DNA of 64,000 bases, from contig DASUWY010000079.1 of the NCBI GenBank assembly GCA_036378175.1, forward strand, positions 42,206-106,205, written 5' to 3'. A program made the position numbers and the translations under genes. Each line of letters opens with the position of its first letter. Within the stretch, counting starts at the first letter, position 1. The DNA is from Thermoleophilaceae bacterium. Its GTDB lineage: Bacteria; Actinomycetota; Thermoleophilia; Solirubrobacterales; Thermoleophilaceae. Shown piece by piece: positions 17,565-26,066 of this stretch. The notes below the pieces were generated by a model that saw only the letters and a program-made list of their open reading frames with translations, was not told the DNA's origin and searched no databases.

Positions 17565-18485
17565 CTAGCTGAGTGCCTTGCGGACCGCCACGAGCTTGCC
17601 CGCACGCTCCTGCTGGAGCTGCTGCGCGAGCTCTGGCGTGTACTCGAAGAAGCCGCCGCCGGCCTTGATGCCGAGGCGTCCCTCGTCATGGAGCTTCTGG
17701 GCGGTGGAAGACACGCCCTTCTCGTCCGACAGGTCCTGGTTGAGGTAGCTCGCCACGCTCGTGTAGATGTCGAGCCCGGCGACGTCGAGCAGATGGATCG
17801 GCGGGATCACGGCGAGCTTGTAGCCGATGCCCCACTGCACGCAGAGGTCGAGTCCCTCTTCGTCGATCACGCCCTCGTCCACGAGGGCGAGGCACTCGCG
17901 CATGATCGCGTAGAGCACGCGGTTCTCCACGAAGCCCGGTACCTCCTTCTTCAGCGTGACCGGGTGGTAGCCGATCCGGCGCGTGAGCTCCTCGATCGTG
18001 CGGACGGCGTCGTCAGAGGTCTTCTCGCCGCGGATCACCTCGTTCATCGGGATCAGCGTCGGCGGGTTGGACCAGTGCCAGCCCACGAGCCGCTCGGGGT
18101 GCTGCATGCCCTCGGCCATCTTCGTGATCGGGATGCCGGAGGTGTTCGACGCGATGATCGCTTGGTCGGACACGTGCTGCTCAACGTCCGCGATCACCTG
18201 CTGCTTGAGCTCGAGCTTCTCGGGCACAGCCTCCGCGATCACCTCGGCGCCCTCGAGCGCCTTGGCCAGATCGGGCTCGAAGCTCACGCCGCCGCCGTCC
18301 GAGGCCCCGGCACCAAGGCGGTCGAGCACGCCGTTTGCGATCTCGAGGCCGCCCTTGGCGCGCTCGAGTGCCTCGGAGCTCACGTCGTAGAGCGCCACCT
18401 GGATGCCGGCGCGAGCCAGTACCGCGCCCATGCCCGGCCCCATCGTTCCGGTGCCGAGAATGGTCGCGCGCGTTATCTCCGTCAT
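17565..18485 (-). CDS. 3-hydroxyacyl-CoA dehydrogenase-like protein, probable FHMPC 5-dehydrogenase (B6 degradation)
   Basis: A 306-residue HADH-family protein: NAD motif GTGTMGPGM at 11-19, ASNTSGIPITK near 112, catalytic pair H137 (GWHWSNPP) and E149, and a helical C-terminal domain from VPGFVENRVLY. Details such as the SNPP motif, WGIGYK, LLDVAGLDIY and FEYTPE match the M. loti enzyme that oxidises 5-formyl-3-hydroxy-2-methylpyridine-4-carboxylate to the 4,5-dicarboxylate, from memory. Ordinary fatty-acid HADHs have HFFNP at the catalytic His. It is 12 bp from the lactonase gene and overlaps the Mo-hydroxylase large subunit gene by 4 bp. No beta-oxidation partner genes are nearby. Confidence 0.83.
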   Translation of the reverse strand: MTEITRATILGTGTMGPGMGAVLARAGIQVALYDVSSEALERAKGGLEIANGVLDRLGAGASDGGGVSFEPDLAKALEGAEVIAEAVPEKLELKQQVIADVEQHVSDQAIIASNTSGIPITKMAEGMQHPERLVGWHWSNPPTLIPMNEVIRGEKTSDDAVRTIEELTRRIGYHPVTLKKEVPGFVENRVLYAIMRECLALVDEGVIDEEGLDLCVQWGIGYKLAVIPPIHLLDVAGLDIYTSVASYLNQDLSDEKGVSSTAQKLHDEGRLGIKAGGGFFEYTPELAQQLQQERAGKLVAVRKALS

Positions 18486-20794
18486 GTCAGTTCCTCCGTG
18501 CTCTTGGGTTCAGAAAGGTCTTGCAGGCGCCGCCACACGCGCTCGGGCGTGAGCGGCAGCTCGGTGATGGGCACGCCGGCGTCGCCGAGCGCGTTCACGA
18601 TCGCGGCGGGCACCGCGGCGAGCGCCCCCTCGCCGCAGCCCTTGGCGCCGTGCGGGCCGGGTCCGTCCTCGTTCTCCACCACGATCGAAGTCATCCGCTG
18701 CGGCAGGTCCTGGATGCGCGGCACGCGGTACTCGAGGAGGTTGTCGTTGATCAGCTCGCCGTCGCGGTAGACCATCTCCTCGAACATCGCGTTGCCGTAG
18801 CCCTGCATGAACGCGCCCTCGTCCTGGCGCTCCACCAGCTGCGGGTTGATCGCCCTGCCCACGTCCGCCACCGTGGCCGTCCGCAGCACGTTCACCTGGC
18901 CGAGCTCGGGGTCCACCTCCACCTCGGCGGCGGCCACGCAAACCTCCCAGAACACCGGGCCCTCCGCGTACGAGCCGGAGTCGCCGCCGGTGGGACGGAC
19001 CTCGCCGCCCTCGATGATCTCCCCGCCGCTGAAGCCGAAGCGCTTGGCGATCACCTCGGGGAACTCCATCTGCTCGTCGCCGAAGGCGGCGCATCCGTCG
19101 CGCAGCTCGATCAGCTCGGGCGCCACGTCCCACACCTCGCAGGCGGTCTCGCGCAGCTTGGCGGCCACGGCGGCCGCGGCGTTCTGCACGGCCTTGCCGG
19201 CGAGCGTGGTGGAGCGGCTCGCGCCGGTGGAGCGGTCGTATGGGGTGAAGCGCGTGTCGGCGCCGAGCACCCGCACGCGATCACTCGAGGTGCCGAGCTC
19301 CTCGGCCGCGATCTGCGCCATCACCGTGCGCGGCCCCTGGCCCATCTCCGTGGTGCCCACGCTCACCTCCACCGAGCCGTCCGCCCGCATCCGGACGGAT
19401 GCTCGCGACACGGGGTGGGCGCCGGCCGCCAGCAGGCCCACGCTCACCCCTCGGCCCACGCGGGGACCCTTGGGATCGTCCCAGCCCACGGCGGCGGCGG
19501 CGCGCTCCACGTCGCCTATCAAGTCCGCGTCCAAGGGTTTGCCGGAGCCATCCGGGCGGACCGGCTCCCCTGGACGCAGCAGGTTGCGCCGGCGCATCTC
19601 CAACGGGTCGATGCCTGCCCTGCGCGCAAGTTCGTCGAGCTGCGACTCGGCCACCCACTGCAGGTGCGTTGCGCCGAACGCGCGATACGAGCCGGAGGGC
19701 GCGGTGTTGCAGTACACGCACATCGCGTCGATGTCGACGGCGCGCCAGCGGTACGGGCCGGGCGCGGCGTCGGCCGCGGTGGCGGTTACGCGCGGGCCGT
19801 TGTCCATGTAGGCGCCGGTGTCGAGCCAGAAGCGCGACTCGCGGGTGAGGAGCGTGCCCTCGGCGTCCGCGGTGGTGCGCATCCAGCACCGCATGCCGTG
19901 CCGGCGCGAGGTGACCATCGACTCCTCCACGCGGTTCACGATCTTCACGGGCGCCCGGGCCTTGCGCGAGAGGGCCACCGTGAGCGGCTCCATCTTCGTG
20001 TACGACTTGGACCCGAAGCCGCCGCCGAGGTACGGCACCTGGATCCGCACCGCGCCGATCGGCAGGCCGAACAGGTCGGCGATCTCAGCCTGCACGAGGA
20101 ACGGGTGCTGGCAGCTCGCCCAGATCGCGATCTCCCCCGGCTTCCAGTCCGCGATCACCGAGTGCGTCTCCATCGCGTACTGGTAGACCGCCGGGAAGAG
20201 GTACTCGCCCTCGGTGACGAACGCCGCGCCGGCGGACTCGGCCGCCACGTCACCCGATTCGAGCCTGTAGCGGTAGCCGATGTTGCCGTCGCGTTCGCCG
20301 AGGTTGCCGAGCCCGTGGAAGAGGCCGGGACGGATCGGGCCCTCGTGGAGCAGGGGGGCCGAGGGGTCGAGCGCCTTGTCGATCGTGTCCACCAGCGGCA
20401 GCTCGTCGTACACGACCTCGATTGCCGCGAGCGCGGCCTCCGCGGTGGCCTCGTCCTCGGCGGCCACCGCCGCCACTGGCTCGCCGCTGAAGCGCACGCG
20501 CTCGATCGCGATGATCGGGCGGTCCTTGATCGCGTGGCCGTAGTAGGGATCGATGTCGAGCAGGTCGCGCCCCACGAGCACCGCCGCCACGCCGGGCATC
20601 CGCTCGGCCGCCGACGTGTTGATCGAGACGATCTCGGCGTGCGGATGCTGCGAGCGCAGCACCCGGCCGTAGAGCATCCCGGGCACCTCCATGTCGCCCG
20701 TGAACATCGCCTCGCCCCGCAGCTTCTCGCGAGCGTCGAGCCGCGTGCGCGAGCGGCCCACCTCGCGCGTGCCGGTGCCGTTGACGACCGTCAA
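18482..20794 (-). CDS. Molybdopterin-binding large subunit of a xanthine dehydrogenase-family hydroxylase (B6 locus)
   Basis: About 770 residues. The start is placed at TTG 20794, which overlaps the stop of the 2Fe-2S subunit as TTGA and gives VVNGTGTREVGRSRTRLDA, a normal N-terminus for the family. Visible features are DAREKLRGEAMFTGD, the GGGFGSKSY block, the SGSYRAFGATH loop and the catalytic-Glu loop AKGCGEGA near the C-terminus. The loop lacks the CSFR of carbon monoxide dehydrogenase. It should hydroxylate a carbon next to the ring nitrogen of a heteroaromatic substrate. Its partners are the 2Fe-2S subunit just upstream and, by inference, the FAD subunit at 31772-32629 in the opposite operon. 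Confidence 0.88.
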   Translation of the reverse strand: MTVVNGTGTREVGRSRTRLDAREKLRGEAMFTGDMEVPGMLYGRVLRSQHPHAEIVSINTSAAERMPGVAAVLVGRDLLDIDPYYGHAIKDRPIIAIERVRFSGEPVAAVAAEDEATAEAALAAIEVVYDELPLVDTIDKALDPSAPLLHEGPIRPGLFHGLGNLGERDGNIGYRYRLESGDVAAESAGAAFVTEGEYLFPAVYQYAMETHSVIADWKPGEIAIWASCQHPFLVQAEIADLFGLPIGAVRIQVPYLGGGFGSKSYTKMEPLTVALSRKARAPVKIVNRVEESMVTSRRHGMRCWMRTTADAEGTLLTRESRFWLDTGAYMDNGPRVTATAADAAPGPYRWRAVDIDAMCVYCNTAPSGSYRAFGATHLQWVAESQLDELARRAGIDPLEMRRRNLLRPGEPVRPDGSGKPLDADLIGDVERAAAAVGWDDPKGPRVGRGVSVGLLAAGAHPVSRASVRMRADGSVEVSVGTTEMGQGPRTVMAQIAAEELGTSSDRVRVLGADTRFTPYDRSTGASRSTTLAGKAVQNAAAAVAAKLRETACEVWDVAPELIELRDGCAAFGDEQMEFPEVIAKRFGFSGGEIIEGGEVRPTGGDSGSYAEGPVFWEVCVAAAEVEVDPELGQVNVLRTATVADVGRAINPQLVERQDEGAFMQGYGNAMFEEMVYRDGELINDNLLEYRVPRIQDLPQRMTSIVVENEDGPGPHGAKGCGEGALAAVPAAIVNALGDAGVPITELPLTPERVWRRLQDLSEPKSTEELT

Positions 20795-21252
20795 GCCGCC
20801 ACTTCCCCGATGTCTCGCGCAGCCTCGAGGATCGCGCGGTAGCCGGTGCAGCGGCAGAGGTTGCCGTCGAGCCCGTGCCGGATGTCCTCCTCCGTCTCGA
20901 GGTCGCCGGCGTCGCGCAGGGACTTCAGCGTGAGCAGGAAGCCGGGCGTGCAGAAGCCACACTGCACAGCCGCGTGCCGCTCAAAGGCGGACGCGTAGTG
21001 CTCGAACTCGGGGAGCTCTGAGAAGCCCTCGATCGTGAGCACTTCGCGCCCGGCCGCCTCGTGAGCGAGATACGTGCAGGCGCTCACCGGGCCGCCGTCC
21101 ACGAGCACGGTGCAGCTCCCGCACACCTGCACGTCGCACGAGCGCTTGGCGCCGGTCAGGCGGAAGTGGTCGCGCAGCAGGTCGAGCAGCAGCGTGTTCG
21201 GCTCCGCCGGCGCGCTCACCTGCCTCCCGTTGAGCGTGAACTCAACAGTCAC
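20791..21252 (-). CDS. 2Fe-2S small subunit of the B6-locus molybdenum hydroxylase
   Basis: A 153-residue CoxS/XdhC-type subunit. The first cluster uses C39, C44, C47 and C59; the second uses C98, C101, C133 and C135 (QCGFCTPG and NLCRCTGY). It transfers electrons from the Mo centre to the FAD subunit. It sits between the class II aldolase gene (4-bp overlap) and the large subunit gene (4-bp overlap) and so is translated in one coupled series with pathway enzymes. The missing third subunit of a CoxSLM enzyme is not in this operon. Confidence 0.92.
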   Translation of the reverse strand: MTVEFTLNGRQVSAPAEPNTLLLDLLRDHFRLTGAKRSCDVQVCGSCTVLVDGGPVSACTYLAHEAAGREVLTIEGFSELPEFEHYASAFERHAAVQCGFCTPGFLLTLKSLRDAGDLETEEDIRHGLDGNLCRCTGYRAILEAARDIGEVAA

Positions 21253-21998
21253 GACGGCATCCCCTCGTCAAGGCCCCCACGGCGCAGCGCCCTGATCCAC
21301 GCGTCCCAGTACTCGTCCGGGAAGCCCGACTGGTACTTGCGGGCGTGGATGGATTCCACAAGTCCGGCCGGGATCGGGCGCAGAGCGCCGTAGGCGGACG
21401 CCACGAACTGCAGCTGTGCGGCCTTCTCGAGCAGCACCGCCGTGAGCACCGCCCAGGGCGTGTCGCGCTCGGCCACCAGCACGCCGTGGTTGCGCAGCAG
21501 GATCACCGTGCCGTCGCCAAGTGCGTCGGCCACCTCCTTGCCCTGAGCGTCGCCCGTGATCAGGTCCGGCACACCCTCGTACGTCGCGATCCGATCCGTG
21601 AACAGCACCGCGTCGTGCGTGAGCGTCTCGAGCCGCGCGTCCGTGGCGCCGAACGCCGTGGCGTACAGCGGGTGGCCGTGAATCACGCAGCGCACGTCGG
21701 GGCGGCGCTTGTACACCTCGGTGTGCAGCACCGCCTCGAGGTGCATGTCCCTCGGGGCGTCGGCGAGGTCGGCGTGCACCGGGAACACGAGCACGTCGTC
21801 GGGAGTGACCTCGCTGAGGGCCACGCCCTTGCGCTTGATGTACATCACGCCGTCCGGCGTGAGCACGCTCACGTGCCCGAGGGTGAGGTCCTGATAGCCC
21901 TGGGAGGCGAGGATGCGGCAGGCCCAAGCCACCTGCTCGGCGAGGCTCGGGTCGCGTGCGATCGTCGTCGCGCCGTCGCCTGTGGTCGGGTCGGTCAC
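21249..21998 (-). CDS. Class II aldolase/adducin family protein, candidate 3-hydroxy-2-methylpyridine-4,5-dicarboxylate 4-decarboxylase
   Basis: A 249-residue protein from GTG 21998, which overlaps the cupin stop as GTGA. The fold is shown by LASQGYQDLTLGHVSV at the N-terminus, a metal-binding HGHP motif (VIHGHPLYA) and LLRNHGVLV with the third His. Class II aldolases bind a divalent metal and cleave or decarboxylate substrates that form an enolate. The M. loti enzyme that removes the 4-carboxylate in B6 degradation belongs to this family, and the enzyme making its substrate is encoded in the same operon. The assignment rests more on context than on diagnostic residues; a sugar-phosphate aldolase is the alternative. 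Confidence 0.75.
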   Translation of the reverse strand: MTDPTTGDGATTIARDPSLAEQVAWACRILASQGYQDLTLGHVSVLTPDGVMYIKRKGVALSEVTPDDVLVFPVHADLADAPRDMHLEAVLHTEVYKRRPDVRCVIHGHPLYATAFGATDARLETLTHDAVLFTDRIATYEGVPDLITGDAQGKEVADALGDGTVILLRNHGVLVAERDTPWAVLTAVLLEKAAQLQFVASAYGALRPIPAGLVESIHARKYQSGFPDEYWDAWIRALRRGGLDEGMPS

Positions 21999-22372
21999 CT
22001 CTGGCGCCTCTCGGTTGGGGGATAGCTGGGGAAGGGGAAGCCGAAGACCATCGCCACGTCCTCGTCTCCCGTGTTGACGACCGCGTGCCACACGCCCGCC
22101 GGGATGAAGAGGCCGTCGCCGGCTTTGAACGCGACCGCGCCCTTGTCGAGCTTCAGCTCGCCGCGGCCGCTCAGCACGTACGCCACCTCGTCCGTCTTGT
22201 GCGACACCGGGTCGGTGGCCGTGCCGGGCGTGAACACCGAGTAGCCCAAGGAGGCGCCGTTGCCGGACACCGACTGATCGGTGACCACCATGCGGCTCCA
22301 GCTGCCGTTCGGCAGCTCGATCACCGGCACGTCGTCGAGCGCGACCGCGCGGACGTCGCTCAGAGCGCCCAC
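21995..22372 (-). CDS. Small single-domain cupin
   Basis: A 125-residue cupin. GTG 22372 is chosen as start because AAGGA lies 6 nt before it (22379-22383 on this strand); this gives a 13-bp overlap with the M29-type gene. Cupin motif 1 is VSHKTDEVAYVLSGRG (His and Glu ligands) and motif 2 is IPAGVWHAVVN (His), so one metal could be bound. Small cupins serve as dioxygenases, isomerases, decarboxylases or ligand sensors. In the B6 operon it may act on the ring-opened product or help ring opening, but nothing in the sequence names the reaction. Confidence 0.8.
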   Translation of the reverse strand: MGALSDVRAVALDDVPVIELPNGSWSRMVVTDQSVSGNGASLGYSVFTPGTATDPVSHKTDEVAYVLSGRGELKLDKGAVAFKAGDGLFIPAGVWHAVVNTGDEDVAMVFGFPFPSYPPTERRQR

Positions 22373-23364
22373 TGGCCGTCCTTGATGATGTAGCGGCCGT
22401 CGTCGACCACCTGGAGAGTGGCGTCGAGCACCACGCCGTCGAGGTGGAGCTTGCACACATTCTGGCCGCCCGGATAGGCGCTGTGGTTGTCGCCGAGCGC
22501 GCAGTGCACCGTGCCCACGCGGCCCTTCTCGGAGGGCGTGCCGAACGGCGCGATGTCACTCACGCCGAAGGCGAACTCGCCGATCACGGTCGAGTTCTCC
22601 ACGCCCTCGATCACCTCGCGCAGGCGCTTCGCGTCGTCGCCGCCCTCGATCTTCACGGCCTTGCCGCCCTCGATCGTCCAGGTGATCGGCTCGTTCACCT
22701 GACCGGGCAGGCCGATGCCGAGCATCACGCCGTCGACCACCATCGTGCCCTCGGTCTGGTCCTCCACGGCGGCGTACGCCACCTCGGCCCAGAGCGGCAG
22801 CGGGCCCATCATGATCCCGCGCTCCTTGATCGGCACGAGCGCGAGCGGCGGGCGGCCCTTGATCGTCACCGTGAAGTCGCTGCCCTTCGGCGAGGTCACG
22901 CGCACCTTCTCCACGCCCTCGAGCGCCTTCATCGCGTCCACCGCGCGCTGGCGGGCGGCGTGGAGCATCTCGATGGTCAGGCCCCACTCGCCCATGCCGG
23001 GCTCGACCGACGCGATCTTCGCGTTGTTCGCCACCGACTCCTTGACGGGAGGGGTGTGGGCGAAGCGGTTGGCCCACTCGAGGTTGGTGATGATGATGAT
23101 CTCGTCCGAGTGGGTCATCGCCTCGTGCAGGTTCTGCGGCGGCGCCATCGGGAAGTGCGTGTCGGCGAGCCCGCGCCGCACCTGCATCTCGTTGTTCATC
23201 ACCACGGGCCACGCGCCGCGCTCCATGCACACCTCGGCCACGGCGTGGGCCTCGTGCGAGTGCTCGTCGTCGGTGATGATCGTCACCACGTCGTCCTGCT
23301 CGACCGTCATGCAGACGTCGACAACAAGCTCTGCGTCCTTTCGGATGCTCGCTGCGTCCGGCAT
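22360..23364 (-). CDS. M29 aminopeptidase / 2,5-dihydroxypyridine dioxygenase (NicX) superfamily metalloenzyme
   Basis: A 334-residue protein. The C-terminal block GRVGTVHCALGDN then GGQNVCKLHLDG matches the metal site shared by M29 aminopeptidases and NicX. From memory, NicX binds Fe(II) with a His and a C-terminal HLD pair; here HLD is kept, but the other His is replaced by Glu (VIGEFAFG) and an extra His appears in GTVHCA. Glu in WAEVAYA also fits the M29 pattern. The site is therefore closer to a hydrolytic M29 centre. In this operon it could open a dihydroxylated pyridine ring, or hydrolyse an amide of the ring-opened product. It is 3 bp from the LLM gene. Confidence 0.7.
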   Translation of the reverse strand: MPDAASIRKDAELVVDVCMTVEQDDVVTIITDDEHSHEAHAVAEVCMERGAWPVVMNNEMQVRRGLADTHFPMAPPQNLHEAMTHSDEIIIITNLEWANRFAHTPPVKESVANNAKIASVEPGMGEWGLTIEMLHAARQRAVDAMKALEGVEKVRVTSPKGSDFTVTIKGRPPLALVPIKERGIMMGPLPLWAEVAYAAVEDQTEGTMVVDGVMLGIGLPGQVNEPITWTIEGGKAVKIEGGDDAKRLREVIEGVENSTVIGEFAFGVSDIAPFGTPSEKGRVGTVHCALGDNHSAYPGGQNVCKLHLDGVVLDATLQVVDDGRYIIKDGQWAL

Positions 23365-23367
23365 CGC

Positions 23368-24420
23368 TCAGCTCACCCTTTCCGATTCGAACATGGGCAG
23401 GATCTCCTTGGCGAAGCGCTCGACCTGCCCAAACTGATCGATCGCTCCGAAGCGGCAGATGAAGTAGTCCACCCCGCGCGCGTGGAACTCGCGCAGCCAC
23501 TCGGCGATCGTCTCCGGCGTGCCCACCGGACCCCAGTTGGAGAGGTCCATCGCCTGCGACAGCTCGGGGTAGTACTTCGAGATGTAGTCGTCGAACGCGG
23601 CGCGCGCCTCCTCCTCGGAGTCGCCGATGTTCATGGTCACCTGGTAGGAGACCGTGTAGTCGGACCAGTCGCGCCCGAGCTCATCGGCGGCGTCCGTGAG
23701 GTAGCCGATCTGCTCGGTGAGCTCCTCGGGACGCGTCGCGCGGCAGCACGTCATCCAGCCGTCGCCGTACTCGATGATGCGCCGGCAGGCGCGCTCCATG
23801 ATGCGGCGCATCTTGTCCGTCGGCTGGTCGCCGAGGAGGCGCGGGTTCGACACGATCCAGATCGGCGGCGGCTGCTGGATCGGGTTCAGCGGCGCCATCT
23901 CCGTGCCCGAGTGGAAGGACACGTTGTCGTAGTTGAAGTAGGTGCCCTTGAAGTTGGTCGTGCCGGTGCGCCACAGCTCGTTGACCACGGCGAGTCCCTC
24001 CTCGAAGATCGTCGCGCGGTCACGGAACGGCAGGCCCAGGGCCTCGAACTCGCGGCGCACGCCCTCCTCGGCGCTGCCCATGCAGGGACCGAAGATCGTG
24101 CGGCCTCCGGAGAGCACGTCGAGCGTGGCCCACTCCATCGCGGTGAAGAGCGGGTTGCGGATCGAGGTGACGAGGCACGCGGTGCCCATGCGCACGCGCT
24201 CCGTGCGCTGCGAGATCGCGGACATCAGCGCCATCGGCTCGTAGCGCGGCTTGGAGAAGAGGCTGTCGCCGACCCAGATCGAGTCGAAGCCGTACTCCTC
24301 GACCTTCTCCGCCAGGTTGAGCAGGTCCGGAAGCTGGTAGTCCGGCGCGATCAGCGGCTCCCGATTGTTCAGGTTCACTCCGAAGAGGGGTCCGTTGCCT
24401 CGTGATGTGGCCTCTGCCAT
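23368..24420 (-). CDS. LLM class flavin-dependent monooxygenase
   Basis: A 350-residue luciferase-like TIM-barrel protein. Family marks are DSIWVGDSLFSKPRYEP near the N-terminus, VRMGTACLVTSIRNPL, the GRTIFGPCMGS segment and GTPETIAEWLREF near the C-terminus. Such enzymes use FMNH2 or F420. RutA of this superfamily oxidatively opens the uracil ring at an amide bond, so an LLM enzyme following a Mo-hydroxylase that makes a pyridone is a chemically reasonable ring opener. It is encoded between the GntR gene (9 bp) and the M29-type gene (3 bp). No flavin reductase gene is in the locus. Confidence 0.85.
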   Translation of the reverse strand: MAEATSRGNGPLFGVNLNNREPLIAPDYQLPDLLNLAEKVEEYGFDSIWVGDSLFSKPRYEPMALMSAISQRTERVRMGTACLVTSIRNPLFTAMEWATLDVLSGGRTIFGPCMGSAEEGVRREFEALGLPFRDRATIFEEGLAVVNELWRTGTTNFKGTYFNYDNVSFHSGTEMAPLNPIQQPPPIWIVSNPRLLGDQPTDKMRRIMERACRRIIEYGDGWMTCCRATRPEELTEQIGYLTDAADELGRDWSDYTVSYQVTMNIGDSEEEARAAFDDYISKYYPELSQAMDLSNWGPVGTPETIAEWLREFHARGVDYFICRFGAIDQFGQVERFAKEILPMFESERVS

Positions 24421-24429
24421 GCGGTCCTT

Positions 24430-25134
24430 TCAGCTCGCTTTTTCGATCTCCGAGGGGTCCGCCTCGTCGAACAGGTCGAGCGCTTCCGGCGAGTCGAGCA
24501 CGCGCTGTGGAACCTCAATGTGCTCGGCCATGAGCCGCGAGGCACGGTCGGCGTCGCCGGCGTCCACCGCCTCGAGGATCGCCTCGTGCGCTGCCGCGGA
24601 CTCGCCCAGGCCGCCACGTAGCTGAGCCGACTTCTGCAGCAGCCGCCCCATCTGGCCGAGCAGCTGCTGGTGCATCTCGAACAGGCGGCGGTTGCCCGAG
24701 GCGGCCACGAGCTTGTCGTGGAAGCGGCGGTTGATCTCGAAGAAGGCTGCGGCGTCGTCCGCCTCGGCGCAGCGGCGCATGTCGTCCGCCATCCGGTGGA
24801 GCTCGGCACGGTCCTCGTCGGTGAGCTTCGGCACGGCCACGCGCGTGGCGAGCGACTCGAGCGCCTCGCGCACCTGGTAGGCGTCGATGAACTCCTGCTT
24901 GCTGAGCTTGGTGACGATCGCGCCGCGGCGCGGAGTGATCGTCACGAGCCCCTCCGCGGCCAGGCGGCCGAGCGCCTCGCGGATGGGGCCGCGGCTCACG
25001 CCGAGCGAGCTGGCGAGCGCGACCTCGTTGAGCTCCGCGCCCGGCTCGAGCCGGCTCGAGAGGATCTCCTCCCGCAGGTGCTCGAGCACCTGCTCGCGCA
25101 GCGTGAGGTTGCGGACCGGAGGCGTGCTCGTCAT
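24430..25134 (-). CDS. GntR family transcriptional regulator, FadR subfamily (FCD domain)
   Basis: A 234-residue regulator from ATG 25134, overlapping the permease stop as ATGA. The N-terminal winged HTH runs through LTLREQVLEHLREEIL, GAELNEVALASSLGVSRGPI and EALGRLAAEGLV; the C-terminal FCD domain includes FIDAYQVREALE, INRRFHDKLV and the metal-site-like HEAILEAVDAG. FCD regulators usually repress catabolic operons and release DNA on binding a pathway acid. Its place between the importer and enzyme genes makes it the likely local regulator, and the inverted repeat at 30127-30143 is a candidate target. Confidence 0.88.
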   Translation of the reverse strand: MTSTPPVRNLTLREQVLEHLREEILSSRLEPGAELNEVALASSLGVSRGPIREALGRLAAEGLVTITPRRGAIVTKLSKQEFIDAYQVREALESLATRVAVPKLTDEDRAELHRMADDMRRCAEADDAAAFFEINRRFHDKLVAASGNRRLFEMHQQLLGQMGRLLQKSAQLRGGLGESAAAHEAILEAVDAGDADRASRLMAEHIEVPQRVLDSPEALDLFDEADPSEIEKAS

Positions 25135-26066
25135 CGAGCGCCTCGCACGTACGGGATGGCCAGCGCGGGCGGCAGGTACGAGCGCCTCCCGAACAGCACC
25201 AGCGCCACCATGATCGCGATGAACGGCAGCATGTTCACGAGGTCCGTGGAGATGTTGATCCCGGCGAGCTGCAGCGCGGTGGTGATCGACAGGCAGATGC
25301 CGAACAGGAACGACGCCACGAGCACCCACGCGGGCCGCCCGCGCGCGAGCATGCAGATGACGATGGCCATGTAGCCCTGGCCCTGCGTCATGAACGGCGT
25401 GAACACGCCCGCGCCGATGATCGACAGATACGCGCCGCCGATGCCGGCAAGTGCGCCGGTGCACAGCACTGCGTAGCTGCGCGTGGCCATCACGCTCACG
25501 CCGGCGGCGTCGAGCGCCTCGGGCTTCTGCCCGGCGGCATTCAGGTTGAGGCCGACGTTGGTGTTGTGGAACACCCAGACCAGGACGAAGACGAGCGCGA
25601 CTCCGAGATAGACGAGCAGGTGCTGCTCGAACATGGCCGGGCCGATCACGGGAATCTTGTGAAGCAGCGGGATGTTCACCTCCGCCATCGCGCCGAGGCG
25701 CGGATAGCTCGTGCCGAACTGCGCGCCCTGGAGCACGCTCGTGATCCCCTCGCCGGCCAGCGTGATCGCGATGCCCACCACGATCTGGTCGAGCCCGAGC
25801 CAGACGCAGAGCACGATCATGAACGAGCAGGCGATCATGCCTCCGATCGCGCCGAGCAGGAAGCCGAGCCACGACGAGTGCCCGTAGTAGGCGCCGATGA
25901 AGCCGACGTACGCGCCCACGAGCATCATGCCCTCGAGCCCGAGGTTGAGCACCCCGGCGCGCTCCGAGATCGTCTCGCCGATCGCGGTGAGCATCAGCGG
26001 CACGCCGGCCACGATGCCGCCGGAGATCAGTGCCGTGAGCACCGTTTGGTGGAAGATCGAGCTCAT
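25131..26066 (-). CDS. ABC transporter permease, BMP/nucleoside-type (second permease)
   Basis: A 311-residue inner-membrane protein with about nine hydrophobic helices, including the family motif GVLNLGLEGMMLVGA near residue 38 and GLNLNAAGQKPEALDAAGV in the cytoplasmic coupling loop. These match the YufQ/NupQ-type permeases that pair with BMP lipoproteins for nucleoside or purine uptake. It overlaps both the first permease gene and the GntR gene by 4 bp. Substrate specificity lies in the lipoprotein, so this gene only shows the transporter class. Confidence 0.9.
   Translation of the reverse strand: MSSIFHQTVLTALISGGIVAGVPLMLTAIGETISERAGVLNLGLEGMMLVGAYVGFIGAYYGHSSWLGFLLGAIGGMIACSFMIVLCVWLGLDQIVVGIAITLAGEGITSVLQGAQFGTSYPRLGAMAEVNIPLLHKIPVIGPAMFEQHLLVYLGVALVFVLVWVFHNTNVGLNLNAAGQKPEALDAAGVSVMATRSYAVLCTGALAGIGGAYLSIIGAGVFTPFMTQGQGYMAIVICMLARGRPAWVLVASFLFGICLSITTALQLAGINISTDLVNMLPFIAIMVALVLFGRRSYLPPALAIPYVRGAR

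Noticed and set aside
16560..18770. Very long open frames antisense to the B6 enzymes (also at 11905-14643, 18335-20842, 22444-24405 and 1664-3646)
   Set aside because: They are His/Arg/Ala/Val-rich reading-frame shadows typical of GC-rich DNA, opposite genes with clear family motifs and overlapping starts and stops.
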